A DNA stretch of 64,000 nucleotides from Roseibium album (GTDB lineage Bacteria > Pseudomonadota > Alphaproteobacteria > Rhizobiales > Stappiaceae): contig CXTY01000008.1 of NCBI GenBank assembly GCA_001404055.1, positions 59,680 through 123,679 of the forward strand. Reading direction: 5' to 3'. The notes beneath the pieces are model-generated. The model had not been told where the DNA came from, ran no database searches, and was given only the letters and a program-made list of their open reading frames with translations. Position 1 is the first letter of the stretch. Every line of letters begins with the position of its first letter. Positions 63,385 through 64,000 of the stretch are shown here, in pieces. The translations under genes and the position numbers were made by a program.

Positions 63385-63648
63385 GGGTCAGGACCCATTA
63401 ATTTGATTGAAATGGCGCAACAAACGGCAATGAACTGCAAGGAAAAGCGCGATAAGCGGGCTTTCTGCCCGGGTGAGCGGTTTGACGCAGCAGATCGAAG
63501 CCGTTTTTGCGTCCCTTTGGGATAGGGTGAATTTGCTCAGCAACGTCGTTGCAAATCTTTGAAAACCATGCGGTTTCCTAAAGTTTTGCGCCTCGTATCC
63601 GAACAAATTCATTCCTACCATTTCATCCAAATTAATGGGTCCTGACCC
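63385..63648. mobile_element. MITE-like non-autonomous element
   Basis: About 264 bp bounded by inverted repeats: GGGTCAGGACCCATTAATTT at 63385-63404 and its reverse complement ending at 63648. Similarity extends to about 29 bp with two mismatches. A TA dinucleotide flanks both ends as a possible target duplication. No coding capacity inside. The terminal design resembles insertion sequences common in alphaproteobacteria; the parent element is not identified. Confidence 0.75.
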
Positions 63649-63828
63649 TAGTAACAATGTACCATTTGGCTTCTGAGGCTGCATTTCATATGGAAAATAA
63701 CCGCTCCTGGTTCGGGGCAGACTTTGGCTTTCTTCGCAAGGAAAGTCCGTTTCCCGCTTATTCCGTTGAAAAACTCGTTGGTTTTGCGATTTGAACGGTG
63801 TGCTGAGTTCGAGCAAACCGTGCCTTGC

Positions 63829-64000
63829 TTATGCAGGGCAACCGATCTGTGGGGTCGGGATGAGTTTTGCGAGTTTCCTGAGGTTCTGGGTTGTGGCTGC
63901 GAGGTGGAATTCATCGCGGGCTCCGCACGGTCCACGCAATCGAAGCCGGTCGAGTTTCAAAATGCGTTTGAGGTGGGCAAACAGCATCTCGACCTTTTTT
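63829..64000 (-). CDS. transposase, C-terminal part (cut by window edge)
   Basis: A leftward frame open to the right edge ends at 63829 and encodes KKVEMLFAHLKRILKLDRLR followed by LRGPCGARDEFHLAATTQNL. This is the C-terminal DDE region of IS5/IS1182-like transposases, where the catalytic Glu lies in the KKVEMLFAHLK helix. The N-terminal part is outside the window, so integrity cannot be judged. Confidence 0.8.
   Translation of the reverse strand, partial: KKVEMLFAHLKRILKLDRLRLRGPCGARDEFHLAATTQNLRKLAKLIPTPQIGCPA

Noticed and set aside
1..64000. CRISPR arrays, rRNA operons, replication origin
   Set aside because: No regularly spaced repeat arrays, no rRNA sequences and no DnaA-box cluster or origin-linked genes were seen.

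Overview
The window looks like a chromosomal segment from an alphaproteobacterium, probably a marine-type Rhodobacterales or Stappiaceae-like organism. This rests on an FdxA-type 7Fe ferredoxin, a type III glutamine synthetase, an RpoE-ChrR singlet-oxygen module with its usual fatty-acid neighbours, tRNA-Met fragments of the alphaproteobacterial type and many ABC uptake operons for nitrogenous solutes. The genus is inference.

Layout. (1) 1-2.5 kb: the start of a leftward gamma-butyrobetaine-hydroxylase-like gene, then fdxA, a ferredoxin-NADP reductase and a YeiH-type exporter. (2) 2.5-3.9 kb: gene-poor debris with an IS3 orfA fragment and a 45-bp near-copy of the 3' end of the tRNA-Ser gene found at 50.5 kb. 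(3) 3.9-16.3 kb: a GntR-regulated LivK/H/MGF transporter, with permease and both ATPases fused in one chain, plus two amidohydrolases, a BMP-type binding protein, a second GntR and a DUF1989 protein. (4) 17.3-20.5 kb: a complete stressosome module (haem-globin RsbR, RsbS, RsbT, RsbX) translationally coupled to a class III adenylate cyclase. (5) 20.7-26.6 kb: a guanidine-I riboswitch driving an ABC importer, a GdmH-like guanidine hydrolase, a His-rich protein and a small membrane protein, the whole bracketed by two 3' tRNA-Met fragments. (6) 27.4-36.9 kb: a second cyclase, an amidase and a dipeptide-type ABC operon with an XRE-cupin regulator. (7) 37.3-43.8 kb: type III glutamine synthetase, a large MscS channel and a transglutaminase-like protein. 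(8) 44.2-50.1 kb: a GntR regulator, a polyamine-type ABC operon and a hydantoin/Asp/Glu racemase-like gene. (9) 50.2-50.5 kb: an integrase C-terminal fragment next to tRNA-Ser(GGA). (10) 50.9-56.2 kb: msrA, a chemoreceptor and a pabB-pabC fusion. (11) 56.5-63.2 kb: the RpoE-ChrR cluster with three promoters that share -35 TGATCC and an 18-bp spacer. (12) 63.4-64 kb: a MITE-like element and the end of a transposase gene.

How it fits together. The 2.9-50.4 kb interval is bounded by tRNA-Ser-derived repeats and an integrase remnant, so it may be an old 47.5-kb integrated island or a stack of insertions. Most of it serves acquisition of nitrogen from small organic molecules. Four operons (liv-like, dipeptide-like, polyamine-like and glnN) carry recognisable sigma-54 -24/-12 promoters, which suggests common nitrogen-limitation control. 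The guanidine cassette is instead switched by its own ligand through RNA. The stressosome-cyclase operon is a separate signalling unit, predicted to turn a haem-ligand signal (O2, NO or CO) into cAMP.
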